From the NCBI GenBank assembly GCA_005954745.1, contig CP040678.1:372001-436000 (forward strand): a stretch of 64,000 bases of DNA. The letters run 5' to 3'. The stretch comes from Halostella pelagica (GTDB lineage: Archaea; Halobacteriota; Halobacteria; Halobacteriales; Natronoarchaeaceae). The translations under genes were made by a program, and so were the position numbers. Under the pieces are notes generated by a model, which made no database searches, was not told the origin of the DNA, and saw only the letters and a list, made by a program, of their open reading frames with translations. Shown in pieces: positions 1-7,559 of the stretch (position 1 is its first letter; every line of letters starts with the position of its first letter).

Positions 1-123
1 GACGTCCCGCATCTCGACGTCGTCGTCCTCTAGGATTCCCTCGACACGGTCGAGGAGGGCCGTCGTCTTCCCGCTCCCCGGACCACCGAACAGCCGGGTT
101 ACGGCCGTGTCGGACTGAGTCAT
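1..123 (-). CDS. UvrD/Rep-family DNA helicase, N-terminus only
   Basis: Only the first 41 codons lie in the window; the gene runs off the left edge. The translation begins MTQSDTAVTRLF and contains a Walker A P-loop, GGPGSGKTT, near residues 13-21. A P-loop this close to the N-terminus after a short acidic leader fits superfamily 1 UvrD/Rep ATP-dependent helicases of haloarchaea, which unwind DNA in repair. Other P-loop ATPases remain possible because no second motif is visible. Confidence 0.6.
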   Translation of the reverse strand, partial: MTQSDTAVTRLFGGPGSGKTTALLDRVEGILEDDDVEMRDV

Positions 124-213
124 TGTCACATTCCAGGCCCCCAACGACTATAAGGGTCGTGGGTTCGTCTTCGGACCGCTGATCGGCCATAGAACCGCGT
201 AAAACCAGCGAGG

Positions 214-372
214 TCAGTTGTTCCGGGGGGACCGGGCATCGCGCACGTCACTCCCGTCCCGTATCTTGTCTTTACAGTCCGGACAGACGCGCGGGTCGTC
301 GACGCCACGTGGCGTAAATACTCGAGCGTACGCTTCCGTGACAAACGCGCCGCAGTTCTGACATTCCGGCAT
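214..372 (-). CDS. small CxxC zinc-finger protein (52 aa)
   Basis: A 52-residue acidic protein starting MPECQNCGAF. Cysteines 4, 7, 30 and 33 form two CxxC knuckles, enough for one zinc site. Haloarchaea encode many such tiny zinc-finger proteins; this one matches a widespread type in my memory, but its partner and role are unknown. An A/T-rich box (reverse complement contains TTATAAGA) lies about 35-45 nt upstream. It is the first of three zinc-finger genes in a row on this strand. Confidence 0.75.
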   Translation of the reverse strand: MPECQNCGAFVTEAYARVFTPRGVDDPRVCPDCKDKIRDGSDVRDARSPRNN

Positions 373-405
373 TTCTCTCTCCACCGCTACCTGAGGAAAT
401 AATAT

Positions 406-417
406 CTTATAATTCTG
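406..417 (-). promoter_or_regulatory. TATA-like box for the 52-aa zinc-finger gene
   Basis: On the minus strand this reads AATTATAAGATA, about 35-45 nt before the ATG of the downstream small gene. The surrounding DNA is otherwise GC-rich. The spacing fits an archaeal TATA element with a short leader. Confidence 0.4.
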
Positions 418-555
418 TCGACGGATGGGTACTCTCCGGTCGCTGGTACGTTACTCGGCCCGAGAACCGGCCGACTCGCTGCTCGGACGGGACCATACTG
501 ACTCACGGCTGACAGCACACTGGACCGAGAAAAAACCGAGTCGCGTTTCGCCTGT

Positions 556-741
556 TCACTCCGACGGGCCCCATCCGCAAACGGTACACTCCGTCGCGGA
601 AGAGTCGTGGATCCCGCCGCACTCCGGACACTGCTTCTTGTTATACTCCGTCTCCCAGTCTACTCGCTCTGTCTCGTGGCCGCGCTGCGAGAGGAACTGG
701 TCGAAAACATCGTCGTCGCCGGTGTCGGGTGCGGAAGCCAT
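556..741 (-). CDS. small zinc-finger protein, HVO_0416-like
   Basis: A 61-residue protein with a helical acidic N-terminus (DVFDQFLSQRGHE) and a C-terminal zinc ribbon using C38/C41 (CPECG) and C52/C55 (CTVCGWG). I recall a similar haloarchaeal family, HVO_0416-like, with moderate certainty. The start is set by a TATA-like box about 30 nt upstream, giving a leaderless message. A longer reading frame continues upstream but lacks that support. Function is unknown; protein or nucleic-acid binding is an inference from the zinc ribbon. Confidence 0.75.
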   Translation of the reverse strand: MASAPDTGDDDVFDQFLSQRGHETERVDWETEYNKKQCPECGGIHDSSATECTVCGWGPSE

Positions 742-765
742 ACACGGTAAGGTATGGCACACCAC

Positions 766-775
766 GCATATAAAT
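766..775 (-). promoter_or_regulatory. TATA box for the 61-aa zinc-finger gene
   Basis: On the minus strand this reads ATTTATATGC, centred about 30 nt before the ATG. That spacing predicts transcription starting at or next to the start codon, the usual leaderless arrangement in haloarchaea. Confidence 0.6.
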
Positions 776-880
776 CGTGAGGGTCCGACAGACCTTGCCG
801 GGACGCGGGAACGAACAACTGATTGTGTGAGTGTCACCCCCGTCCCGCGATGCGAACGAGACCGGTTTCCCGGCGTCGCG

Positions 881-1129
881 TCACTCTTTGACGTTGCCGA
901 CCACGTAGTCGCCCGGACCGTCCTCGATGCGGACGAGGGCGTCTCCGCTGTCGAAGTCGGCGAGCGTCGGCGCACACCCCATATGGCCGACGGTGCCCCA
1001 CCCGCACGTTTCACAGACCGCGGTCTCCCGCCGGAGTTCGCCGTCGGCCGCGGATGCGTAGCCGCGTTCTATCGTCTCTCCGCATTCGGCGCAGGTGAGC
1101 GGGTCGGCCAGACCGTCGTAGGTCGTCAC
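881..1129 (-). CDS. small zinc-ribbon protein (82 aa)
   Basis: An 82-residue protein with CAEC (C13/C16) and CETCGWG (C39/C42), together a zinc ribbon, followed by an acidic tail. Its ATG overlaps the stop of the upstream rhodanese gene by 4 nt (ATGA), so the two are probably translationally coupled and co-transcribed. This suggests a role near sulfur or SAMP chemistry, but that is inference from position only; the protein family is not one I can name. Confidence 0.7.
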   Translation of the reverse strand: MTTYDGLADPLTCAECGETIERGYASAADGELRRETAVCETCGWGTVGHMGCAPTLADFDSGDALVRIEDGPGDYVVGNVKE

Positions 1130-1467
1130 GGTCGTTCGTCGTCCCCGCCCGCGCTTTCCAGTTCGTTATTCCACGCCTCGTAGCCGCCGGCGAGCGACGC
1201 CACCGTGGTGTCGGGGCCGACGGCCTCGTGGGACTCCAGCAAGCGGCCCGCCTGCACCGAACTCTCGCCGATCGGACAGGCGATCACGACGTCTTCGCCC
1301 CAGTCGCGCCCCTCGACGGCCGCCGTGAACTCGGGGAACGGAACGTTCTCCGCGCCCGGAATGTGTCCCGCTTCGAACGCCGCTTCCGGGCGGATGTCGA
1401 CGACCGACACGCTCCCGTCGGTGTCCAGTTTCGCTGCCAGTTCGTCCGGCGTGATCTCCTCGACCAT
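1126..1467 (-). CDS. single-domain rhodanese sulfurtransferase
   Basis: A 113-residue rhodanese domain: VVDIRPEAAFEAGHIPGAENVP (residues 22-43, broken here by description) is the CH2A-type region, and the active-site loop CPIGESS has the persulfide cysteine at residue 64. Rhodaneses carry sulfane sulfur to acceptors. It lies back to back with ubaA, about 120 nt away. In eukaryotic MOCS3/Uba4 the E1 and rhodanese are one protein; here they are separate neighbours, so sulfur relay to UbaA or to SAMP thiocarboxylates is a reasonable inference. A second paralogue lies at 44.1 kb. Confidence 0.85.
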   Translation of the reverse strand: MVEEITPDELAAKLDTDGSVSVVDIRPEAAFEAGHIPGAENVPFPEFTAAVEGRDWGEDVVIACPIGESSVQAGRLLESHEAVGPDTTVASLAGGYEAWNNELESAGGDDERP

Positions 1468-1588
1468 CGCGCGTTTCTAGGCCTCGTCGCGCTAAACGTC
1501 TTCGGGGCGCGGCCGGGTTCGGGCCGCTACCCCTTCGTCGACCCGTTCTGGCGGACGGTTTAAGCCCGCAGGCCCGCAACCGTCGGAC

Positions 1589-2413
1589 ATGACCGATCTG
1601 AATCTGGACGCGACGCAGCTCGACCGCTACTCCCGGCACATCATCATGGACGAAGTCGGGCCGGAGGGCCAGAAGCGCCTCCTCGACGCGTCCGTCCTCG
1701 TCGTCGGGGCTGGCGGACTCGGCTCGCCGGTCGTCCAGTATCTCGCGGCGGCGGGCGTCGGTCAGTTGGGCATCGCCGACGACGACGCCGTCGAGCGGAG
1801 CAACCTCCAGCGACAGATAATCCACGGCGACGACGATGTCGGCCGCCCGAAAGTCGACAGCGCAGTCGACTACGTCACCCAACTGAACCCGGACGTCGAC
1901 GCTGTCGCCCACGAGACGCGCGTCACCAGCGACACCGTCGCGGATCTCGTCGACGGCTACGACTACGTGGTCGACGCGAGTGACAACTTCCAGACGCGCT
2001 ATCTCGTCAACGACTACTGCACGCTCACGGACGTCCCGTTTTCCCACGGCGCTATCTTCCGGTTCGAGGGACAGGTGACGACGTTCCCCGGCGACGACGA
2101 CTCGCCGTGCTACCGCTGTCTGTTCCCCGAAGCGCCTGAGGAAGGGACGGTTCCTGACTGCGCCTCCACGGGCGTTCTCGGCGTTCTCCCTGGCACAGTC
2201 GGCTGCATCCAGGCGACCGAGATGGTCAAGCTTGTCATGGGAATCGGCGAGACGCTGGACGGACGTGTTTTGATGTACGACGCGATGGACATGTCGTTCG
2301 AGGAGGTGCCGCTCCGCAAGAACCCCGACTGTCCCGTCTGCGGGAACGACCCCGCCATCGAATCCGTTCGCGACGTGGAGTACGCCGAGACCTGCTCTAT
2401 TTCGGCGGACTGA
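1589..2413 (+). CDS. ubaA: E1-like SAMP-activating enzyme UbaA (MoeB/ThiF family)
   Basis: 274 residues, the usual length for archaeal UbaA. The Rossmann nucleotide loop GAGGLGSP is at residues 40-47. The zinc site is built from C174/C177 (CYRC) and C248/C251 (CPVC), and the adenylation-domain catalytic cysteine is C191 (PDCASTG). UbaA adenylates the C-terminal Gly-Gly of SAMP ubiquitin-like proteins for protein conjugation and for sulfur transfer to molybdopterin and tRNA thiolation. It lacks the C-terminal rhodanese domain of Uba4; the adjacent divergent gene encodes one. Confidence 0.92.
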   Translation: MTDLNLDATQLDRYSRHIIMDEVGPEGQKRLLDASVLVVGAGGLGSPVVQYLAAAGVGQLGIADDDAVERSNLQRQIIHGDDDVGRPKVDSAVDYVTQLNPDVDAVAHETRVTSDTVADLVDGYDYVVDASDNFQTRYLVNDYCTLTDVPFSHGAIFRFEGQVTTFPGDDDSPCYRCLFPEAPEEGTVPDCASTGVLGVLPGTVGCIQATEMVKLVMGIGETLDGRVLMYDAMDMSFEEVPLRKNPDCPVCGNDPAIESVRDVEYAETCSISAD

Positions 2414-2426
2414 TCCGGATCCGAGC

Positions 2427-3752
2427 TCACCGCTCTTCCGGCGGCTCGTCGGCCGCCGATACCTCTGTCTCCGGTTTCGTCACCCGCAGAACTCGAACCC
2501 GGGTGCCGTCCATCCGCTCGACCTCGATGCGGGTCCCGTCGTGTTCGACCGCGTCGCCTTCGTCGGGGACGCGGCCGAGACGGTCGTAGACGAAGCCCGC
2601 GACGGTTTCGAACTCCTCGCCCTCCGGGACCGAAACGCCGAGTTCCTCGTTCAGTTCGTGGACGTTGAGGTCTCCGCGGACGCGTACGGTCCGCTCGTCG
2701 AGTTCCTCGATCGCCGGGCGCTCCGTCTCCTCCAGGATGTCGCCGACTATCTCCTCGACGATGTCTTCAAGCGTGACGAGCCCCTGGGTCGTCCCGAACT
2801 CGTCGACCACGATCGCCAGATTCCGATGCGCTTCGCGCATCTCGATCAGTAGCTCGTCGACGTCTTTCGTCTCGGGGATGTGGAGTACCGGTTCGGCGAG
2901 GTCGACGGTTACGGTCGTCGTCCCGTCCCGCCCAGCGCGCACGAGATCGGGCAGTTCGACGACGCCGACGACGGTGTCGAGCGTCTCCTCGTACACCGGG
3001 AGCCTGTCGTGTCCCTCGTCGATACAGACGTCGATCGCTTCGGCGACGGTCGCGCCGGCCTCGACGGCGGTCACGTCCAGCCTGGACCGCATCACCTCCT
3101 TCGCGATGCGGTTCCTGAACTGGAATATCCCGAGCAGTAGCTCGCGCTCTTGCTCTTCGATGACGCCCTCTCGCTCTCCAGTTTCGATCAGTTGTTGGAG
3201 TTCGGTGCGGGTGATGTACGGGGTCTCGATCGCGGCCGTGGAGCCGGTCAGCCGGTTCACGATCCGGGTGAGGTAGTCGAAGAGGACGACCAGCGGATAC
3301 ATCAGGTACTGGGACAATTGCAGCGGACGCGCGATCCGGCGTGCCCACGATTCTGTGTGTTCGACGGCGTAGGACTTCGGCGCGCTCTCGCCGAACAACA
3401 GCACGAGCGCGGTGATCCCGAACGTGGATACCAGGACCGACTCGGCCGGCGAGAAGTGGAGCGCGAGGACAGTCGTCGAGATGGAGGCCATCGCGATGTT
3501 GACGACGTTGTTGCCGACGAGGATCGTCACGAGCAATCGGTGCGGGTCGGCCTTGAGATCGCTGACCAGCGCGGCCCCGGGGCGGTCATCGGCGACCATT
3601 GCCTCGACCTTGTGGTCCGCCAGCGAGAACATGGCGATCTCCGAGGAGGAGAAAAAGGCCGAGAGGGCGATGAGAACGGCGATGGCCCCGCTCCCGCCTA
3701 TCGTTATCGTTCGCGTCGTGAGTTCGACTCCGAACTGCAGCGGGACGGTCAT
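2427..3752 (-). CDS. CNNM/CorC (HlyC)-type membrane protein with CBS pair
   Basis: 441 residues. The N-terminal half is a DUF21 membrane domain with about four helices between residues 10 and 170, including IALSAFFSSSEIAMFS. It is followed by two CBS domains (about residues 205-325; SRLDVTAVEA and DELLIEMREAHRNLAIVVDE) and a C-terminal CorC/HlyC domain. The CNNM family is linked to Mg2+ or other divalent cation efflux with nucleotide sensing by the CBS pair. It converges on ubaA with a 13-nt gap. Substrate is not determined by the sequence. Confidence 0.88.
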   Translation of the reverse strand: MTVPLQFGVELTTRTITIGGSGAIAVLIALSAFFSSSEIAMFSLADHKVEAMVADDRPGAALVSDLKADPHRLLVTILVGNNVVNIAMASISTTVLALHFSPAESVLVSTFGITALVLLFGESAPKSYAVEHTESWARRIARPLQLSQYLMYPLVVLFDYLTRIVNRLTGSTAAIETPYITRTELQQLIETGEREGVIEEQERELLLGIFQFRNRIAKEVMRSRLDVTAVEAGATVAEAIDVCIDEGHDRLPVYEETLDTVVGVVELPDLVRAGRDGTTTVTVDLAEPVLHIPETKDVDELLIEMREAHRNLAIVVDEFGTTQGLVTLEDIVEEIVGDILEETERPAIEELDERTVRVRGDLNVHELNEELGVSVPEGEEFETVAGFVYDRLGRVPDEGDAVEHDGTRIEVERMDGTRVRVLRVTKPETEVSAADEPPEER

Positions 3753-3825
3753 GCCCGGGGCTACGAGGGTCAGCCCCGTAAGCGATGGTAGTTACGGCTA
3801 CCGCCGGTTTCCGGAGGTAAACGCT

Positions 3826-4302
3826 TCAGTCGCGCTCAACGCGAACCGCTTCCCGCCTGAACTCTTCGCCGGTCCAGCGCCACGCCCCGACGCGCTCGTC
3901 ACGCAGGTCGACGACGACGTAGGACGCGCCGGGCCAGGTCGCCTCCGCGCGGTCGGTCGGCGACGGTTCCGACGGCCCTTTCGGATGGGAGTGGTAGAAG
4001 CCGACTACGTCCCCGCCGTCTGCCTCTATCGACTCGATGCGATCCAGTTGTTCCGCCGGGTCCAGTTCGTACCGCGTTCGACGCATCTCGGCGACGTTCT
4101 CGACCGGCAGCGCGGTTTCGACGCGCCGGGGGCCGTCCGCGGCGCTCCCCCCGCCTTCCTCGCCGCCTCCGGTTCCGCCAAGCACGCCGCAGACCTCCTC
4201 GGGCGCGCCGTCGCGGGCGTGGTCGAGGACGGCGTCGTAGGCGTCGCCCGAGAAGACGAGGGCGGCGCTCGCGCCGCCGCTTTCCGCCTCGTCGTCACTC
4301 AT
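3826..4302 (-). CDS. JAMM/MPN+ metalloprotease, HvJAMM1-like desampylase
   Basis: 158 residues with a complete JAMM site: Glu36 in PEEVCG, then H104-x-H106, Ser114 and Asp117 in HSHPKGPSEPSPTD. HvJAMM1 of Haloferax removes SAMPs from conjugated proteins, so this is the deconjugating counterpart of UbaA 1.4 kb away. A Gly/Glu-rich insertion occupies about residues 42-55. The reading frame continues upstream, but the ATG used here overlaps the stop of the upstream cobalamin-binding gene by 4 nt and gives the family's usual length. Confidence 0.9.
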   Translation of the reverse strand: MSDDEAESGGASAALVFSGDAYDAVLDHARDGAPEEVCGVLGGTGGGEEGGGSAADGPRRVETALPVENVAEMRRTRYELDPAEQLDRIESIEADGGDVVGFYHSHPKGPSEPSPTDRAEATWPGASYVVVDLRDERVGAWRWTGEEFRREAVRVERD

Positions 4303-5222
4303 CGCTGCGTCGCCGCCGTCGCCGGGAACGCTGTCGCGACGTTCGCCGGGGGCGCGTCGAACAGGTCGGGGTGGACCAGACCGGCGAGGTGCTCCAGCGA
4401 ATCGACCAGTCGCGGTCCCGGACGGTTCAGGTAGTTGTGCCCGTCCATCGCGTACGTCCGCCCGTCTCGAACCGCCGTCAGGTCGCTCCACGCGTCCCGC
4501 TCCGCGAGTTCTTCGGCGTTCTCCGCCGTCTGGTCGAGGTCGAACCCGCAGGGCGCGGCCACGAGTACATCCGGATCGTACTCGCGCACCGCGGCGAACT
4601 CGCGGGGTCGCGAGCGGTCGCCGGGGTCAGCCATCTCGTAGTCGCCGCCCGCGATATCGACCAGTTCGGGCACCCAGTGGCCGGCCACCATCACCGGGTC
4701 CATCCAGTCGAGCACAGCGACGGCGGGCATCGACTCTGCCGCCTCCGCGCGTGTCTCGACGGACTCGACGCGTTCTCGCAGTTCGTCGACGAGCGCCGCG
4801 GCGCGGTCCGCCCGGTCCGTCGCCGCGCCGATCCTGCGAACGTCGTCGTACAGGTCCGCCAGACTGTGCGGGTCGCTCGTCAGTATCTCGGGGTTCGCGT
4901 CGATGGCTTCGACGGCGCGTTCGACGAGTATCTCGTCGACGGCGCAGACGTCGCAGATCCCCTGTGTGACGACCAGGTCCGGGTCCACGGCGTCCAGCGC
5001 GTCGACATCTATCTCGTAGACGCCGCCGTGGTCGTTCTCGGCCGCGACGACCTGCTCGTTTATCTCCTCGCTGCTCGCCTCCGGGTCCACCCGCGAGCGG
5101 TTCATCGACGGCTTCTCAGCGGCCGCAGGCGGGTGGTCGCACTCGTGCGAGACGCCGACCGGATCGACGCCGAGTGCGTACGCTATCTCGGTGGCCGAGG
5201 GGAGGAACGTGACGACGTTCAT
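4299..5222 (-). CDS. cobalamin-binding protein, BtuF-like
   Basis: 307 residues of the periplasmic-binding-protein fold (MNVVTFLPSATEIAYALG start, then VTQGICDVCAVDE). It matches the haloarchaeal cobalamin-binding BtuF-like family of ABC importers. No Sec, Tat or lipoprotein signal is visible, so it may be cytoplasmic or wrongly started; the ATG is preferred because upstream codons are poor and lie in a repeat. No BtuC/BtuD is adjacent. It shares a 4-nt stop/start overlap with the desampylase gene. Confidence 0.8.
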   Translation of the reverse strand: MNVVTFLPSATEIAYALGVDPVGVSHECDHPPAAAEKPSMNRSRVDPEASSEEINEQVVAAENDHGGVYEIDVDALDAVDPDLVVTQGICDVCAVDEILVERAVEAIDANPEILTSDPHSLADLYDDVRRIGAATDRADRAAALVDELRERVESVETRAEAAESMPAVAVLDWMDPVMVAGHWVPELVDIAGGDYEMADPGDRSRPREFAAVREYDPDVLVAAPCGFDLDQTAENAEELAERDAWSDLTAVRDGRTYAMDGHNYLNRPGPRLVDSLEHLAGLVHPDLFDAPPANVATAFPATAATQR

Positions 5223-5354
5223 ACCGGTGCGTTGGGAACGAACCCCGTTAAACCGTCCGCCGCGACGGGCCGGACTCTCACTGTCGGTCGGAACTCCGCG
5301 AGGAGATTCGTCTCCGAGATGGCGACATGCTTCGGCGGCCTCCGTCCGACAGTA

Positions 5355-5434
5355 TAGTAGCGGTTGCAAGTCATCACACGTTCAATCGCACGACGGCGTG
5401 CGATCGGATGTGTAAACAGTTGCAAGCGCTACTA
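5355..5434. repeat. MITE-like element, family 1 copy A (80 bp)
   Basis: The element is bounded by 15-bp inverted ends: TAGTAGCGGTTGCAA on the left and TTGCAAGCGCTACTA on the right, 14/15 matching. A second 80-bp copy lies near 10.2 kb and shares CAAGTCATCACACG and the right half. Copy A has an inner palindrome, ATCGCACG-n4-CGTGCGAT. It ends one base before the stop codon of the next gene. No transposase is nearby, so mobilisation in trans is inferred. Confidence 0.7.
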
Positions 5435-5435
5435 A

Positions 5436-5708
5436 TCAGAACTTCCGGGGGATCTCGATCCAGACGAGACACCAGAGGGCAGCGCCGAGAAACGCCAGTC
5501 CGAATTCCGGCAGGAGCACGTACTGCAGTCCTTCACTCCCACCGGGGACGAGCGCGCTCGCACTCGACACCGAGCGGGCCTTTCCCCAGGTGCTACCGAC
5601 TGCGATCCCGACGAGCGAGAGGCCGAGAAAGCTCGCCAGAAGCAACAGCGCCACCTTGGCTCGAATGGACCATACCTGGATCGTTGTGCGGACTTCGTTC
5701 GCGCCCAT
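5436..5708 (-). CDS. small membrane protein, unknown
   Basis: 90 residues with two hydrophobic helices, about residues 18-38 (VALLLLASFLGLSLVGIAVG) and 64-85 (LLPEFGLAFLGAALWCLVWI), separated by a Ser/Gly-rich loop that probably faces outside. No family recognised. The repeat element immediately after its stop codon may have altered the original 3' end. Two in-frame starts exist; this ATG is followed by a typical short cytoplasmic leader. Confidence 0.55.
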   Translation of the reverse strand: MGANEVRTTIQVWSIRAKVALLLLASFLGLSLVGIAVGSTWGKARSVSSASALVPGGSEGLQYVLLPEFGLAFLGAALWCLVWIEIPRKF

Positions 5709-6011
5709 ACTCCCCGTAACACCGCTATAGATGTTTGTTATGCGCCGTTTTCCACGTTCACAAACCGACAGGGGCCGTACAGATGCTCCGTCCCGTATGG
5801 CGGTATTCCCTGAAATATTCGTGAAAAGTCACCGCCGTCGCCGCTTCTCGGCGGTGCCGATGCGGTTTCCCGGCGGAGGACACCGGGAACACTCATACAC
5901 CTCTCTCAGTTCATACCGGGAAGAGTCCATACTCCATCTCTCAGTTCGTGCCGGGAATAGTCCCTTCCCCGTCTCTCAGCCCGAACCGAAGACAGCCGAC
6001 GCTGCGCGTCG
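5709..6011. other. gene-free gap between membrane protein and M32 peptidase
   Basis: A frame on the plus strand spans this gap, but its translation has no acidic bias and is full of Arg/Ser, so I do not call it. The gap holds the promoter area of the small membrane protein and an imperfect tandem repeat near its right end. Confidence 0.5.
5889..5990. repeat. three imperfect 33-35-bp tandem repeats
   Basis: Three successive units each carry the core CTCTCAG followed about 7 nt later by CCGGGAA or a variant (units 5889-5922, 5923-5957, 5958-5990). The first two share TCTCTCAGTTC and CCGGGAA; the third is more diverged. They lie directly downstream of the M32 carboxypeptidase stop codon, so they form its 3' untranslated region. 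Confidence 0.6.
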
Positions 6012-7535
6012 TTACTCCAGTTCGTACAGGTCGGTGTACTTCTCGGTGACGTAGTCGAGGAAGTAGTCGGCGGTGAAGCCCTCGCCCGTCGCCGCCTCGA
6101 TCAGGTCCGGCGTCGTGTACCGACTGCCGTGTCGGTGGACGTTCTCGGTCAGCCAGTCGTGGAGCGGACCGAACTCGCCCTCGCGGATCTTCCCCTCCAG
6201 GTCGTCGATGTCGTCCTCGGCGTTGGCGTACAGTTGCGCCGCGAGGACGCTCCCGAGCGAATAGGTCGGGAAGTAGCCGAAGCTCCCGTGGCTCCAGTGG
6301 ATGTCCTGCAGACAGCCCTCGGCGTCCGTCTCCGGGCGGATACCGAGGTACTGCTCGTACTTATCGTTCCAGACCTCGGGGACGTCCTCGACGTCAAGTT
6401 CGCCCTCGATCAGTTCGCGCTCTATTTCGAAGCGGATGACGATGTGCATGTGGTACGTCAACTCGTCCGCCTCGACGCGAATGAGGTTGTCCTCGTACAC
6501 CTCGTTTGCGGCCTCGCAGGCCTCCTGCGGCGTAACGTCGTCTATCTGCGGGAACCGCTCTTTCATCACCGGGAGGAACCGCTCCCAGAACGCTTCGGAG
6601 CGCCCGACGTGGTTCTCCCAGAGGCGCGACTGGGACTCGTGAACGGTGAGGTCGCGGGACTCGCCCAGCGGCGTGGCGTAGTCCTCGTCGGGCAGGCCGA
6701 GCGTGTAAGTGGCGTGGCCGAATTCGTGGACCGTGCTCGTCAGTGCGCCGAGCGCGTCGGACTCGTCGAACCGCGTCGTGACGCGGGCGTCGTACTGGGT
6801 CCCGGTCGAGAACGGGTGCGGTGCCGTGTCGAGGCGGCCGCGGTCCCAGTCGTAGCCGAGCGTGTCGAGCACGTCGCGGGCCAGTTCCTCCTGCGTGTCG
6901 ATGTCGAACTCGCCGTCGAACGCGTCGAACGCGAGGTCGGCGTCAGATTCGCGGATATCGTCGATCAGCGGGACGAGCTCCTCTCGCAAGCGCGTCAGCG
7001 TCTCCTCGGCCGTTTCGAGGTCGAGATACGGCTCGTACTCCGCGAACAGGACGGCGTACGGGTCCGCGTCCGGGTCGATCTGTTCGGCGTACTCGCGCTT
7101 GAGTTCGACGAGGTCCTCCAGGACCGGCGCGAAGAGCGAGAAATCGTCCTCTTCTTTCGCTTTCTCCCACTTCGGCAGCGCTTCGGAGGTGGTTCGGGAT
7201 ATCTCCTCGACCAGTTCCGTCGACACCTGCGTCGCGCGGTCGTACTCGCGTCGGACCTCGCGAACGACGGCGGCCTGCTCGTCGGACAGGTCCGCGGCCT
7301 CTAGTTCGTCCAGATACTCGCCCATCTCGTCGTCGGTGAGTAGTTCGTGGCTCACCGCGGAGAGCGCCGACAGCTGTTGGGACCTGGCCGGCGTGCCGTC
7401 CTCCGGCATCATCACTTCCTGGTCCCAGCTGAGGACCCCCCGGGCGTTGCCGATGTTGGAGATGCGTTTTACTTTCGCGAGGAACTGCTCGTACGTGTCC
7501 GAAACGTCGTCAGCGGCGGCTTCCGTTGCCATCAT
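6012..7535 (-). CDS. M32 metallocarboxypeptidase (Taq/Pfu type)
   Basis: 507 residues, full length for family M32. Zinc is bound by H270-E271-x-x-H274 (STVHEFGHATY) with E300 in HESQSRLWEN, both signature motifs of thermostable carboxypeptidase 1. The enzyme removes C-terminal residues from peptides in the cytoplasm; no signal peptide is present. The gene is monocistronic as far as spacing shows. The reading frame begins with two Met codons and either could be used. Confidence 0.93.
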   Translation of the reverse strand: MMATEAAADDVSDTYEQFLAKVKRISNIGNARGVLSWDQEVMMPEDGTPARSQQLSALSAVSHELLTDDEMGEYLDELEAADLSDEQAAVVREVRREYDRATQVSTELVEEISRTTSEALPKWEKAKEEDDFSLFAPVLEDLVELKREYAEQIDPDADPYAVLFAEYEPYLDLETAEETLTRLREELVPLIDDIRESDADLAFDAFDGEFDIDTQEELARDVLDTLGYDWDRGRLDTAPHPFSTGTQYDARVTTRFDESDALGALTSTVHEFGHATYTLGLPDEDYATPLGESRDLTVHESQSRLWENHVGRSEAFWERFLPVMKERFPQIDDVTPQEACEAANEVYEDNLIRVEADELTYHMHIVIRFEIERELIEGELDVEDVPEVWNDKYEQYLGIRPETDAEGCLQDIHWSHGSFGYFPTYSLGSVLAAQLYANAEDDIDDLEGKIREGEFGPLHDWLTENVHRHGSRYTTPDLIEAATGEGFTADYFLDYVTEKYTDLYELE

Positions 7536-7559
7536 CGATTCCTACCGCATCCTTCACTA

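Noticed and set aside
5889-5990. CRISPR-like array
   Set aside because: Repeat units are contiguous and imperfect with no unique spacers, and no cas genes are in the window.
5731-6054. 107-codon plus-strand frame
   Set aside because: Crosses tandem repeats and the end of the M32 gene; basic and Ser-rich, no family.
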